From NCBI GenBank assembly GCA_000181795.3, contig CM012953.1, forward strand, positions 12,264,048 to 12,328,047: 64,000 nucleotides of DNA, written 5' to 3'. How positions within the stretch are numbered: position 1 is the first letter of the stretch; every line of letters begins with the position of its first letter. This document shows positions 1-13,087 of the stretch, piece by piece. Origin of the DNA: Trichinella spiralis. Taxonomy: Eukaryota; Nematoda; Enoplea; Trichinellida; Trichinellidae. Made by a program: the position numbers and the translations under genes. The notes beneath the pieces are model-generated. The model had not been told where the DNA came from and searched no databases. It was given only the letters and a program-made list of their open reading frames with translations.

Positions 1-480
1 GCGGAGAGAAAAAATATATAATCTCTCTCTCACATAAAAAAAACCCCTCTCTCTGTGTGATATATCGAGAGAGGGGCCTTTTTTTTTTTTTTATTAAACA
101 CAAAGGAGAGGCCACCACAGATATCTATCTTCCTCTCCGGGCCGTAGTTTCCAAAAAGAGGGAGAAAACACGCGTTTTTTTTCCAAATAAAAAAAAAAAA
201 CACACACAACCCCTTTATCGACACATGTAATACCCCCAATATTGGGGGTTAACCACTCCACCACAAAGTGTCCAATGTGTGTAAAAAAAGAGAAATTTTT
301 TTCTAAGGGCAACTCTCACCTTTTGGTGGAGAGACACAAATTTTTTTTTCTCATGGGTTTTTCCCATTTTTTTTTTCGGGGGGGGCCCCATTTCTCTCCC
401 CCCCTTTAAAGTGGAATAAAAATCCCACATGGTTATCCCTTTTTTTAAAAAAATCCATTCGAATAAAAAATATATTTTTC
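1..480. other. Low-quality or artefactual contig end
   Basis: Long homopolymers of A, T, C and G, CT/GT/CA dinucleotide runs and short perfect inverted repeats (for example cccctctctc paired with gagagagggg around 45-77) crowd this stretch. Composition changes abruptly near 480 to ordinary AT-rich sequence. Nothing here looks coding, and the open frames are by-products of the runs. It most resembles poor consensus at a contig terminus, although a genuine satellite-like end cannot be excluded. Confidence 0.6.
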
Positions 481-3400
481 AATAAGAGTCCCCATTTTAA
501 TTTATTAAATTAGTATATGGATGATTTTCGAAATTAATTTTTAAAGTTGATTAGTTAGTGCTGTTTAGTTTTAATTTTCAAAATTGCAGGTAATCGCAAG
601 ATATTCAATTGAAAGAGAAATAAAAGTTCTATTAAGTAAATGATTAGTCATATTTTACTTTTCAAATTTTAGAAAATGAGAAACAACGTACATCAGAAAT
701 TGCTCGTCTATTTTTCGAAGGGAAATTTGCCGCCATGCATGAAGCCGCCGCTTGTCTATTAAGATGATCAATTGAGCTTTTATCTGACCTGGCTGGGATC
801 GATTTTGTTGCGTCGACTCGAGCTGATCAAGAACCTCGCAACGCTAAAAATTGCAACTTTACAAAATAGAGAAGCAACGGCTGACAAGTGCAATTAAATA
901 AATTTGGCACACTGCCACTTGTGAAAAAGGATATCCGCAATTCAAAGCGGGACAACACGGCTCGACTGCCCAAAATAGAATAAAATTAATTCATCATGTT
1001 TTTTTTATTATTTTTTTAAAATAATACAACGAGAATCCTGAAATTGTAAAAGCAAAATGATGCATGTGAATCAGATCAAGTTTAACAGTCCAATTTTATT
1101 GCTTGTTCTGGCACGTTTCAGTTTTTTCTAGTTTTATTACACAAAAATATATAATAAAAATTTTGTAAAATTCATCCCTGCTACTACAACTGATAAAATC
1201 GGAACAGATAAAATTTCCATTGTACGTTTTGTTCATCAATGCAAAAATTGTTTAAGAAAATTCAAAGCATAATTTACGATATCCTCTAATAATTAATGAA
1301 CTAAAAAAATCCAAGTATCCAATGAAATTTTTATATCACTATTTTATAATTATTATAAGTTGCGTAAAAGAGATGTTATCTATTATACAGTTTTGTGTTT
1401 GATTTATTGATGTGATGAATGTGCCAGACAGATAGATTACTAAACATCCCATCGGCTATTCTGATAAATAGCTACTTTCTCATTTTCCAAGATCTCATTC
1501 ATCATTGAACATTTCACAACAAAAAAGCAAATACTATTTAGCATTGCATAAAAATAAACCACACATTGAACTGAACTGAACTGAATAATACGTCCATTTG
1601 CATTTCAGTTAGATAGCCGACGATATCTGGTGAAGTGTGTTGTAAAAACACTGAGTAGGTTGGAAACAAAAAGTCAGATTTTCACTGGGAAATTGCACTC
1701 ATCGCGTAAAGTATGTTGCAGAACATTTGCATGGTATTTCACCAAAATAACATCCCACTTAAAATGTAATTGAGTATGTTTTTTGTGCGACATTAAAAAA
1801 TATCAATTAGCAATCAAACCACCTCAGCTCACTTGATCAAGTCTTATACATGGTCAACAGGGAATCACATTTGTTACATTAAAGAAACTTTACTATTATC
1901 TGAAAATAGCCGATCAATAAAATATAGCTACAATCTATTCAATTCCATCCATTTATAATGCAAATAAAGTGCAAAATTTTAGTGCAAATTCAGTTTAAAA
2001 AATATGCTAAAATTTCAGAATCAACGCAATTGCAAAAATTATCTACGCAAATTCACTTTCAAAATATACAAAAAAAACAAAGCACACACTTTTTATACAG
2101 AATTTTGAATAACAAAGTAAATATGGTATAGTAAGTTTGAATAATTTGGAAAATTTAAATTGACAATGGTTATATCAAGTAAAATTAAATTTTCCGAATT
2201 ATAATCCATTTTTTTCAAAATAAATTACTGAAATATGCTCTAACAAACGTTGGGTTAAGTTACATTCCACATTTCAACTACTGAAATGAAAGCAGAGATG
2301 AAAGATAACAATGGCTTCTGTTTCAGAAGCAATTTTCTTTTGTTATTTCAAACTGCACTTAATGATAGGGTTGATTTAAGTAAATAATAATATTAATTTT
2401 ACTTCAGATCAAATAATCTCAATTGAAATGCGTCTGTTTAATGCACAAATTTCACACTGAAGAAAAAGATTCCTTCCTCTATACAAGCAAAAATTGGATG
2501 GAAACAATTTAACACAACCAACAATTTCCCCAATAACGTTTGCTTTGTTCTACAATTAATGGGTATTTTCCTCCAAAATGCAATCAATAATTATTGATAA
2601 TTATTCAACAAAACGCTTCAATTTTTTCACTGTTTTACAGATATGTTAATAGAACTATCAGTTAATTGAATTAAAACAATACTTTTTAATACTATCATAC
2701 TTATAAATTATTAAAAAAAAACTTTCTTTTTTTCTGATGAAAGAGGCTGCTTTACGCACAAAATTAATGCCAATTAATTTTTATCAAAGAAATGCACTAT
2801 TAAATCAGTAAATTATTCAACATTCTTCCTCAAATATCATTGTTAATATAATATTTTATACTAATGTAAAATTTATATTTGCAATTTTTTAAATTTAAAC
2901 ACTAAGATTTTGCATTTATTTATTTGGAAGTTGCCTTCCTTTCATAATTTAGATGTTTGTGTAAACAGATGCTGTTTTCAAATAATCTAAAATATGATGC
3001 AAAGACTTGCAAAGACTAACAGTAATTCAATTCGTTGACTAATGACTAATAATATTTCAATGTATTTCAGTAAATTTTTTATGAGAAAGATTCAACATGA
3101 ACATTGAATATTAATAATATTAATTAAATATTAAAGTTGATCAAATTAATGAAAATAAAACCGCTGGATCTTAAATTAATCATCAAATCGCCTTTATTAC
3201 TGTAGCTGATTAATCAAATAATGGAGAAACCGTTTCATCATATAAGAGAAAATAAGCTAAAAGTTGCATTTAAAACATCAAAGTATCGAGTAGGTAAATT
3301 ATTCTGAAAAATTATTTTGCTATTGCTTATAATACCTAAAACAAATTGCAAATAATTAATCATAATTACAACTCTTACTAATTGCAGAATTATAATGAAC

Positions 3401-6400
3401 ATTTTTTAATTACAATTACCTAAACAAGTATATTTTTCAGATGATGCAAATGAGCAAACGTTTTTCAAACTGCTGAATCACTAATATGCTATGAAATTTC
3501 ATCTGTGCACCAGTTTTGCAACATTTTTATTGTTTATGTAATGAGCACAAGGATATAATTTTAAATGTTAGAGAAAGCACAAAATAGAACGCAAAAAATT
3601 TCTCATTTTCAATGAAAAATTAAATTTAGATTTTTGAACGGCTTGCATTATCAACAACATCAAAAAACCGCTATTATCATATTTTAAACTTTAAATATTA
3701 ATTAATTATTTATAAAAATTTCTTCACATGTTTACATTAGTCACTAAATCAATATTAAGAAATAAAAATTTGTATTCTGATATTTGTTTGGCAATCTTGT
3801 GATCGCTAAATATGCATCACATATTTCGTATTTCGTTTTACATGAAGGTAATTAAAAATGTATTTCTAGTAACAATTACTTTTTCAGCTATTAATATTAT
3901 TATTGATACCTCGTTGAATTAAATATTAAAATTTTTATCAGTTAATTAGAATTTTTTCTGCTGAATTTCTATCATGCAGCATTTTTAGAAACAAAGTATT
4001 TAATAATGTGAACAAATTAAACTGATCAAAATGTGATTCATTTTGATTTCGTTTCATGGAAGTCCAACTAAAAAATCTGCAAAAATCAAAACGAAGCGAA
4101 GAAATAGAATTAGAAAAATCAGTATTAAAATTTAAATCCGTACGGCACCTTTGTAATTTGTGAATATTTTCAAATTCGTGATTTTGAAGTGCACATTGAA
4201 CGTCAAGTGGTGAAGATGAATTGAATAAAGCAAAACAGTGTACATTAAGTAAACATGCACTATTTGATATAAAATTTCAAATTAGTTCAAATAACCAATT
4301 TGCTTATAAGTATGCAATTTACTTAGCTGAGTGATGTGCTAGATTGATATTAAGTCTCCAAACAAAAAATAAAAAAGTTTCACCTTCTCTAAAAATGTTG
4401 AATGCATTGCTTCAACGCTTTACATACGCTCAAATAAAGGTAAAATTCAGAGCAGATTAAAATTTTACAAATAATATAATCTTAAATGAATTGTTTTGAC
4501 AAAGTTTCACAACGTCAATGTAATTAACATTGAAATGATTGCACTAAACGAACGAAAATAGCTGTTGTAATTTTTAGTTATTGCATAACGTCAGCAAATA
4601 AATATATTGCAGCAAAACATTCTATACTTAACTTTACCAAAATTATTATTTAACACTGTATCCTATTCAGCATTTTGCAAAAAATAAACGTTTCATTAAA
4701 TTTAATTTCCCAAGCTAATTAAAGCAAAAGCGTATCAGGTATGTTGAAAAAGTTTTAATAATAAAATAATTGCTCACCTAAATAAGCTATGCACAAGAAA
4801 AAGTACACGAGGAATAAAAATTTAAACAAAACATGCAGCATGTTTTAAACAGCGAAAAAGCGTACCTCGTGAATGTGGGCAAAAGAGTAGAATCCCACCT
4901 AGAATTAATTAATTATTCGCCAACGTGTAGTACAAATACTCTGTATTCTGACATGTTGCATGCAAGTTGAAGTTTGGCTGTTTTGAAGAATTGCAAATGA
5001 AGAAATGACATGAAGTGTTCAGATAAAAAAGAGAAAACGTTCAAGTATGTCTAGCAGAGCAGTCGTTTGACTTTGTCAGAGAAAAGTAACACTTCAGCAA
5101 AAGATGCTTAAAGCACCAGCAGCGCCACGTCAGAGTTGCGTAAAAAGTTAGCGAAGAAGTAGAAGCTGGAAAAGTGTAAAGTGAAAATTTTAAAAAGTCC
5201 AACGGTGATTACCAACTAACAAGAGAAAATCGACGAAATTAAGTTCTATTCCAAGTTACTTTGGATTAAAGTGAGAAATGCATGCATAATTTGTCGATAA
5301 ATTGCTTTACATTGGAAACAGACTTTTCAAATCAGCTCTACATTCGACCATCAGTGCGTCTAATTTTAAAACATCAATTAGCAGTTAAAAATGGCAAACG
5401 CTTAAACGTCTGCGTCCTATAAAGCCATGGTAACTAGAATAATAATCGGCCATTCTTTCGGAATGCATTTTTGAATGCACTGTGGTTTACGTTGCTGATG
5501 TTATGAATCAATAAGTCGTCCTTTTATTTACGGCATGTGTTTTCGAAAACTCACTACTAAACTCAACAAGATTTCTAAAAAGCACCTCAGTATTGATTTG
5601 TAATTCATTAACTGGATAGATTTCAAAGAATTATCTAACGTTCTCGAGCAGAGTTGTAATACAATTTTAGCAAGGATAATGGGTTAAAAAGAACAATAAC
5701 ACATTTTGTAAAGCAACTGTGATGCATTGCGACAGTAAGTTTTCATATTCAATTCGCACTTATCAAATTATATTACATTCAAGTATAAAAGTTCATTACT
5801 GACGCTTTTTTCATGTAATTATAACAATTATAATTCATGCAAAACGCAACTTGCACTGCTATTTTTCTTCATTAAACTTTTATCTTATTACAGCAAAAAT
5901 TCAATGGCATTTGTATAGAAAATTCAGTAAACGTTTGCAGGTTTTCTGTTTTCTCAATAATAAATCGAACTCAACAGAAAATAACTTGACCTTTCTTACA
6001 TCCCTACTGTAGCCAACGTATGTGCATCAATACGTTTGGATCACGAGTCAGAAGAGAGGAATATTCTAGTTTTTTGTTTCTGAAAATACTTAACATGCAA
6101 TTAATCTTGATATTTGTAGAAAGCTGCTCTATCTGGTTATCATCAGTGTGTTTGTGATTTCAAACTAAATTGCCTGGCAGCTCTTTGTATAATTATGCGA
6201 CAGCCAATCTGGGGTTGATTACATAGCATGCAGCAGTTTGAATTAGCTCTGAGAATTTTACATTCAACAACAAGCCTGTAAATCTTAATAATTTTTAATC
6301 ACGTTAGTTATCGATTGTGAATAAATTTCAGTTGATAGTGTCATCGTGAATACTATAACAGCATATCCACCTGTTACAAAGATATCCTACTTAGGGGAAA

Positions 6401-7270
6401 TGTGAAACTTACTGCGGTTTCCGGATTTTATGTACATTTATGTGCATATCACATCACATAATATGAAGAAATAAGGTTTGCAGAAATATAAAAAACTTTT
6501 TAATGGAGATTCCTTTTTAATAGAAAATAAAAGTACCCAGCGTATTTATCCATTTCTTTACTATTATCAAGGTTGAACGGAGTTATTTTAAAAAAAGTTT
6601 AGGCTATATTCTTATCTTATTAACTTATATCAGTTTTTAATTTATTATTACATTTAAATAATAGCACACTATGATATGTATTATTAATTTAACATATACA
6701 GTAATAAGTATATTGAACTTGATAATTAAGTCATTACTGTAATGTGAATGTTTTGATAATTTTTGTTACAAACTAATGTATTAAAAACATAATTTGGTTT
6801 TTACTTATATATTGTTTTATTTATGAAAAGTACGTACCTATTTATGACACTTTATGTTTCAGTTATCTTACTGTTAATTACAAAACATAATATGACAATA
6901 GAGTGGCGTGACAGGCATTTTCAGTTTTTTGAACTTTTCTAAAATACATAAAACAAAGGAATAATTTAAATTGAGTGTCCTGAAGTAATATTTATTTATT
7001 CTTTATTGTATTGCTTAGATAATTTTTTGTTTATTTTTTGGAGATGCTTAATATGAACGTTGCAGTTCTTTTTACGATTTTATGAAAATTAAGTAACATG
7101 ATAGGTATAATTTAGCTTTTCATAAATTTGCATTCACATTAATATTTAAGATTTTTGCATTATTGTTCATTTTTATCTTTTACCTTGTTAGCATGGTATC
7201 TATCAGTTGATTTGAAATACTTAAATATTGTCGAGGAAATTAGTGTTACTAATTTTATGTAAGAAATGTA
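481..7270. other. AT-rich gene desert
   Basis: About 6.8 kb of very AT-rich DNA with no open frame that looks like a protein and no RNA gene I recognise. Two patches are less AT-rich, about 690-960 and 5040-5250, and could be 5' exons, regulatory DNA or old repeats. I see no protein similarity in either. Confidence 0.5.
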
Positions 7271-7331
7271 GTAAAATTTTATCTAGCATTTAATTTTTAC
7301 GATCATCTCATTTGTATGCCAAATTTTCAGA

Positions 7332-8240
7332 ATGTCTCTTCTTGGTAGAAAGACTTTGTGTTTAATTGCTGGCGCGAGTCGTGGTATAGGAAGAGCTATA
7401 AGCCTTGCGATCGGTTCCTGTTTAGCAGAAGACTCGGATATAATATTGATGTCTCGAGACAAGTCAGCATTAGAAAATGTTAAAAGGGAAATTTTACGGA
7501 AATCTCCAGGCGTATTTGTATACATTTGCCAATGTGATTTAAGCAAACCATCACAGGAAACTTTCTTGGATTGCTTAAGACCTCTGATGAATCTCCGACC
7601 CAACAATCATTATGACGTTTCAATGGTTATCCACAATGCAGCTTCAATTGGTCCGATTGATAGACCAGCTTTGAAATTGATGAACAGCGAAGAACTGACA
7701 AATTATTTTGATCTGAATCTCACATCAACAATACTTCTGAATAATGCGTTTTTTCAACTTTGTGAAAAAGATTTTTCTACTGAGCGTGTTTGCGTCAACA
7801 TCACTTCTGGAGCTGCATATCACGCAATCAAAAGTTTGCATCTTTATTCTGCAGGTAAAAGCCTGTGAGAATGAAGTTTCATTTTAATACGAATAATGTT
7901 TTAGCGAAAGCGGCTCGCGATGCGTTTTTTCGCGTTTTAGCAACAGAAGAACCAGGAATACGAGTTTTAAGTTTTAATCCTGGTCCAGTTGTTACTGATA
8001 TGCAGGTTGAGATATATAGCAGAACTTTTGATTCGGATATCAAAATGTGGAGCAGAGGTGAATTTTTAACCGCACTGAGATATTTTATATGTAAAACGAA
8101 ATTATGGAGCTAGTGCAATTTTAGATGGAATGCAGAACCAAACGTTTCAAACTTGTGACTATGTAGCGAACAAGCTTATGGAATATTTACGTGAAAATAC
8201 ATTCCAGTCAGGTTTGTTTTACGATGCGAAAGATCAGTAA
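7332..8240 (+). CDS. SPR: Sepiapterin reductase (three exons)
   Basis: Short-chain dehydrogenase/reductase that makes the last NADPH-dependent reduction in tetrahydrobiopterin synthesis, expected in the cytosol. Exons are 7332-7854, 7905-8057 and 8125-8240; introns of 50 and 67 nt keep the frame and give 263 residues, matching the ~261 of animal enzymes. The Rossmann motif GASRGIGRA lies near residue 14, HNAAS follows mid-protein, and exon 1 joins exon 2 at YSAAKAARDAFF, the YxxxK active-site helix. The conserved tail reads KLMEYLRENTFQSGLFYD. The usual Gly of YCAGKAARD is Ala if the exon 1 donor is read correctly. An acceptor (ttttcag) lies one base before ATG, suggesting trans-splicing. A poly(A) signal aataaa lies near 8430. 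Confidence 0.88.
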
Positions 8241-8675
8241 GCTTTGAAAAAGAAAAGTGAGTTTAAAACACAAACTGTATTTTTATCTTTTAGGACTGTG
8301 GCTTTCAGTTATACCCCAAAAATGGAATGAAATATTGAATAGCTGTTGTTGAAATACATTGATTCTGTTTCAAAGATTATGTGATTTATATGTTTTGAAT
8401 GGTACTTTTAGTTTAATGAAATGAAGTGAAATAAACAGTTTGAACTAACAGAATTACGAAATGAAGAAAAACAAAGTTTTTACATAAGGCAGAATATTAG
8501 TAAATGGATATAAACATAACAGAATGTTGTGGTGCACGTAAAACAACATGTTTAACTATTATAAATGAATAATTTTTCAACAATATTCAAGCAAGTGTGT
8601 ATATATACATTTCAAAAAATTCAAGTTGTACTTAACGCAAAAGCAAAATCAGAAGCTAGCGTCAGAAGAAAAAGT
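8241..8675. other. 3' flank and intergenic AT-rich DNA
   Basis: Holds the likely 3' UTR and poly(A) signal of the reductase gene. Nothing else is visible. Confidence 0.5.
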
Positions 8676-8748
8676 TGTCCTCGCCTGGGATCGAACCAGG
8701 GACCATCTGCGTGTTAAGCAGATGTGATAGCCACTACACCACGAGGAC
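8676..8748 (-). tRNA. tRNA-Val (anticodon AAC)
   Basis: On the minus strand the sequence folds as a full cloverleaf. The acceptor stem GTCCTCG pairs with CGAGGAC, followed by an A discriminator. The D arm carries the B-family A-box sequence TGTAGTGGCTATCAC, the anticodon loop is CTTAACACG with anticodon AAC, and the T arm contains GGTTCGATCCC. There is no intron and no encoded CCA, as expected for a eukaryotic nuclear tRNA. Confidence 0.95.
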
Positions 8749-9378
8749 GTTGTCGAAATACAAGCCAAATTTTATATCAATAGCAACAAGCATAGTTTGT
8801 TGCCATCCATGTAAATGGTTTTGCATCATGACTTCATTACTTTGTTTTTCGACAGTGCTCATTGCGATTAAAGAAATAATTGCTGGAATGGTGCAGCTTT
8901 CATAAATTTTAAGAAGAGAATCTACTTTTTGTCAGTGCATAATAAAAATACTTTGAATAATAAGTACGTTGAATAAAAGTAAGGGATCATTTTAAAATGG
9001 AAGCAACTGTTCATGTTGATCTTATCACTTAACTGTTATTTAGCAACATCTCCAATAATGTTATGCAACGATGTCCTATATAAAATTGTACCTAATTTGT
9101 CTTCTAACTTTACAGTAATCTTATTTTTAGCTCAAAATTCTCAGTTAAACATTTTAAATATTAGTGCGAAACTTTATTTGAATTTTTAGTTTTTCATTTT
9201 CGTTCTTTTTGTTGAATTTGTGTCTGTATAAAAAGTAATTCATTTTTTAATAAGCATCTTTTATGAAATAGCCTGTTTATCTATAAATCTGTTTTACAGT
9301 TGTTTCATGTTAAAGTTGAATGTTTGGGTTGTTATTAATTTTGTTTTGAATTGTTTTATTTTTTTAGAAGTTGTTGTC
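8749..9378. other. Intergenic region upstream of RPF1
   Basis: AT-rich, with no coding signal of note. It ends with a T-rich 3' splice acceptor (tttttttag at about 9360-9367) a few bases before the RPF1 start codon, consistent with a trans-splice site. Confidence 0.5.
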
Positions 9379-12300
9379 ATGTCAGGCAAAGAAAAGCCAG
9401 TTGGCGGTTTGAAACTTGTTAGAGCCATACGTCGCGAACGGACTAAGGAACTTCGCACTATTAAGAGCAAGGTGACATTACATTGAATGTAAATGTGGTT
9501 TCAAAAATTAGCTTATAGGAGAAGAGAAAGCGGGTTGCCGAACGACGTAAATTGAGAGCAACGTTTGGGGAAGATATCTGTCCTGTTCAGCAACCAAAAA
9601 CGTTAGAAAATACTCGTGAATACGATGAAACTATTGTTTTGCCTAATGATGAGGAAGAAGTGTATGAAGAGAATACTGACGAAATTGCCCCATATTTTCA
9701 CATGAAGACAAAACCTAAAGTCTTGCTGACAACAAGTCCTAAAGCTAAAGTGGTAATGAGATATGTTTTTTTTGGTTTGATATGATTTCAATTTTGTTAA
9801 TATTTGCTGTATTTGAATATATCATATTTTAAAATGTTACTTTAGGTGTCTTGGAAACTGTGTTATGAATTTCACAGATGCATTCCGAATTCTCATGTGA
9901 TTGGTCGTAAAGGCATCAGTTTGAAAAGGTTAATCTCATTGGCCAATTCAAAGAATTATACTGATATTGTCGTTGTACATGAGGACCGTCGTTCACCAAG
10001 TAGCTTTTTTGCATAATCTTTAATGCATGGATCATGAGTGATTTTAGATGGACTTGTTTTATGTCATTTACCTGACGGTCCCACTGCATATTTTAAAATG
10101 CAGAACGTGAAACTTCCGAAAGATATTAAGGTGAGACATCATTCATTCATAAAAGTTATATATTGATATAAACTTAATGATTTGGCGAATGTTTGTTATT
10201 CAGCCGCTAATAATATTGGATTTATAAGTTTAATAACAGTAGATTATATTATTTTAGAATTGTGGAAAGGGAGCAGTTTTTGGAAATCCAGAATTGGTGT
10301 TGAACAATTTTAGCACCCGCCTTGGACACACAGTTGCGCGAATGCTAGCTTGCTTGTTTCCACAAGATCCACATTTTGGGGGAAGGCGTGTTGTCACTTT
10401 CCATAATCAGCGTGATTATATATTTTTCAGACATCACTGGTGAGCATGGTTTTACCTGTATCTTCCCAATGTTCACTAAATGGAACAAAACTTTGAGAGC
10501 ACCTAACTCTACCAATATTCCATTGTTTTGGTTTATATTTTGCAAATGAATTCTTGGCTGGGATATTTATAAAAACATGTCATCACATTTATCTTTAGAT
10601 ATACTGTTCTGTTTTTATTAATCAATGAAATCACAAAAAATTGACTTTTTAATTCAGTTCTGGTTTTTTGTTAATCTTTTTACATGCACCGTGCCTAACT
10701 ATTTGGAAGGCACATATTCTTGTAGCTGAGACATTACTCTATTTGCACATATATAATACATGGTTATACTCTTACGTTTAGATATCAGTAATTGATAAAA
10801 AACATTGATGTTCCATTTAGTGAACATTGGGCTGTTCTCGACGTAAAAGGGCAAGTTATGGTATATTGTCTACAACGGTGACTCAGACTATGTTTTAGTG
10901 TGTAAACTGTTTTCTGTCTATGTTTTCTCACACCCTGCCTTCTGACATGATTAACCAAACTCAAAAATCAAAATCTGTGAACTCTGGCACTGGAATGCAA
11001 TTGCTTTTTTGTTGTACAGAACAACTGATAACAACTGTTGCATTTATACCACATGCAAATCTCAAAACATACAGACACTGGCACTAGAATGCAATTGTTT
11101 TTCTGTTGTATAGAACAACTGACAGGAACTATATATTAGTGCGGTTAGGTTTGGTTACAAAGCTGTGTGGCAACCATGGCTACCCATATCATATGATTAC
11201 TTATCAAGGTAAGGAAATCCACGCATCGAAAGTGCCATTCAGCACCAGAGTTATCAGTAATATAGTTGACATTATTCAAGAATACTCCAATACCAAAAGG
11301 CATACGTTGTATTTTGACAACTTTTTCAACAATTATGAGCTGCTGGTAAAGTCATCCGGATTGAAAATGAGAGCTATTGGAACCACCCGACCATGCCGCA
11401 GCAATGGTGCTGACGCAGTGATGTTGCCGGACAAACAGCTAATGAAACAAAAGCGAGGTGCTTATGACTTTTGAAGTGATGGAAATGTGAATATAGTTAT
11501 ATGGCGTGATAATTCCATCGTCAGAATCGTCAGCAACTTCCTGACACACAGGCCGTTGCGCAATACGCAACGAGGCCAACGAATTGAAGTACAAATGCTG
11601 AACATTGTAAGATCGTATAACACTGGTATGGGAGGGGTTGACCTTCTTGATAGACTTGCTGCTGCGTATCGTCCAACAGTAAGAAGCGAAAATGGTATTG
11701 GCCTTTGTTTATCAGTGCGGTGAACATTGCTACAGTGGCTGCTTGGTGGATTCACTGCTTCGTAGAAGGAAGACCACACAGCCACTTAGAGCTCCGTCGA
11801 CAAGCGGTTCTGAGCTTGCTGCAGTTAGAAGGAACAGCGACACCAAGAGTGGCATCAGGTTTCATGTCACAATTGCCTGACATCCGCTTCGATGGGGTAG
11901 ACCATATTCTTGGTACTGGACCACAGGGACGTTGCAAAGTATGCAAACGAAATTCAAAAAATGCAACGTTCGACTACATGCGGAGCGAGGAAAGCAATGC
12001 TTTGAAATTTACCATTGTCAGAAATAAAATCAACCATAAGTCGAAGTGTTGCTACGTATTTTTACCAACATCTCCGTTCTCTGATCAATAAAAGCAGTGT
12101 TTCTACATGTCGAGCATTTTTGTCGAGAACCGCCAATGTTCAGTAAATGGAACATGCCATTATTCCACAAGGAGTAGTGCCAGACATGTCTAGCTCTAAT
12201 ATTTTCTTAATTTGAACCTATGTGTGTGTCATCAAGATTTACAGCTCTTGAACATGCACCAAAAAAGTTTGGGTAGATAAAGGTTAAAGTTTGAAATATA

Positions 12301-12649
12301 TATTTGAAAGAAAACGATTGTAATTCAAGTTACGTTTATTTACAATTATATTTTTTAAAATCATTCTGCTGTTTTTATGCTATAATGATTTTTTTATAAT
12401 GTTATGATATTTTAATTATCATAGGTATGAATTCAAAAAAGATGGAACAAAAGCGGCTCTTAAAGAGCTTGGACCTAGATTTACTCTTCGACTGAAGGCT
12501 TTGCAAAAAGGCACGTTCAATCCAAAGTTTGGCCAGTTTGAGTGGATTTTAAAGGTAAAATAAACATGTTTTTTTATGATTTTGATTTTTCATTTGTTTG
12601 ATTTTAGAGACATGAAATGGAGACAAGTCGAAGAAGGTTCTTCCTATGA
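9379..12649 (+). CDS. RPF1: Ribosome production factor 1 (Brix domain)
   Basis: Nucleolar Brix-domain protein needed for 60S (pre-27S rRNA) processing. Seven exons: 9379-9471, 9519-9752, 9846-9999, 10048-10130, 10258-10439, 12425-12554 and 12608-12649, giving 305 residues (human about 349, the difference mostly at the N terminus). A basic N-terminal helix precedes the family signature [14 protein letters not shown]; the Brix fold then contains [46 protein letters not shown] and [17 protein letters not shown]. The protein ends [26 protein letters not shown], shown here as split family blocks [15 protein letters not shown] and METSRRRF. Introns are 46-128 nt except the fifth (1,985 nt), which holds a piggyBac insertion between HHW and Y. 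All junctions keep frame, so the gene appears intact. Confidence 0.92.
10466..10487. repeat. Third copy of the piggyBac terminal repeat, inverted
   Basis: The 21-bp sequence starting ccaatgttcact and ending aaatggaac is the exact reverse complement of the left terminus of the piggyBac element 320 bp further right. It lies only 26 nt into the RPF1 intron. The DNA between the two copies shows no transposase. It may be a leftover end of a second insertion or of an internal rearrangement. Confidence 0.8.
10809..12154 (+). mobile_element. Decayed piggyBac-type DNA transposon inside an RPF1 intron
   Basis: The two ends are inverted repeats of about 34 bp that share TGTTCCATTTA, then TGAACATTGG and finally TTCTCGAC, so they can be read as true terminal repeats. 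Between them lie pieces of a DDE_Tnp_1_7 transposase: about 11106-11474 includes [15 protein letters not shown], with an Asp of the catalytic triad; about 11590-11680 reads [14 protein letters not shown]; and 11705-12091 ends in a Cys-rich tail (CKVCKR and later KSKCCYVF). The N-terminal half is absent. The remainder is split over three frames with a stop at 11472, so it cannot make transposase. It is transcribed in the same direction as the host gene. I could not see the TTAA target duplication expected of piggyBac. Confidence 0.85.
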
Positions 12650-13087
12650 ATAATTTTGTTTCTGATATGAAATTAATAATGCATGCCCAGTTTATTCGAA
12701 ATTGATTAAATAAATATAGGAAAACTCAAGCCATTTAATATTTTTTTACTTATATTCGTGCGCAATAATAAATTTTAAACTATTGTATTAATGAGTTTGA
12801 TTTAATTTGAGAGCGGTTTTCTGTTTTACTTTATGTAATTCTGTGCATTTGACAAAAATTTAAGTTTCATTAAGATATTTATGATAGTTGCTGTACACAC
12901 CTTTGATTTTATTTGAAGAAAAGAAGCTTCATCTCTTTTTTCACTTTAATGAAAAATTAATAGTTTTGAAATTCTGTTACAGTGAAATTATTCTTTGCTG
13001 CATTATGAATCATTTTCAAACCTAATTTCGAAGTATATTACATGTTTTTGCAAGGTATAGCATATAAATGGAATTAAAGCTATAAGC
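12650..13087. other. RPF1 3' flank and intergenic DNA
   Basis: Contains a candidate poly(A) signal (aataaa at about 12710). Otherwise AT-rich without visible genes. Confidence 0.5.

Noticed and set aside
30-430. Three overlapping open frames on the minus strand near the window start
   Set aside because: They are translations of homopolymer and dinucleotide runs (KKKK, FFFF) in apparently poor sequence, with no protein-like composition.
8675-8905. 76-codon plus-strand frame over the tRNA-Val gene
   Set aside because: Its first part is the reverse complement of the tRNA; no other support.
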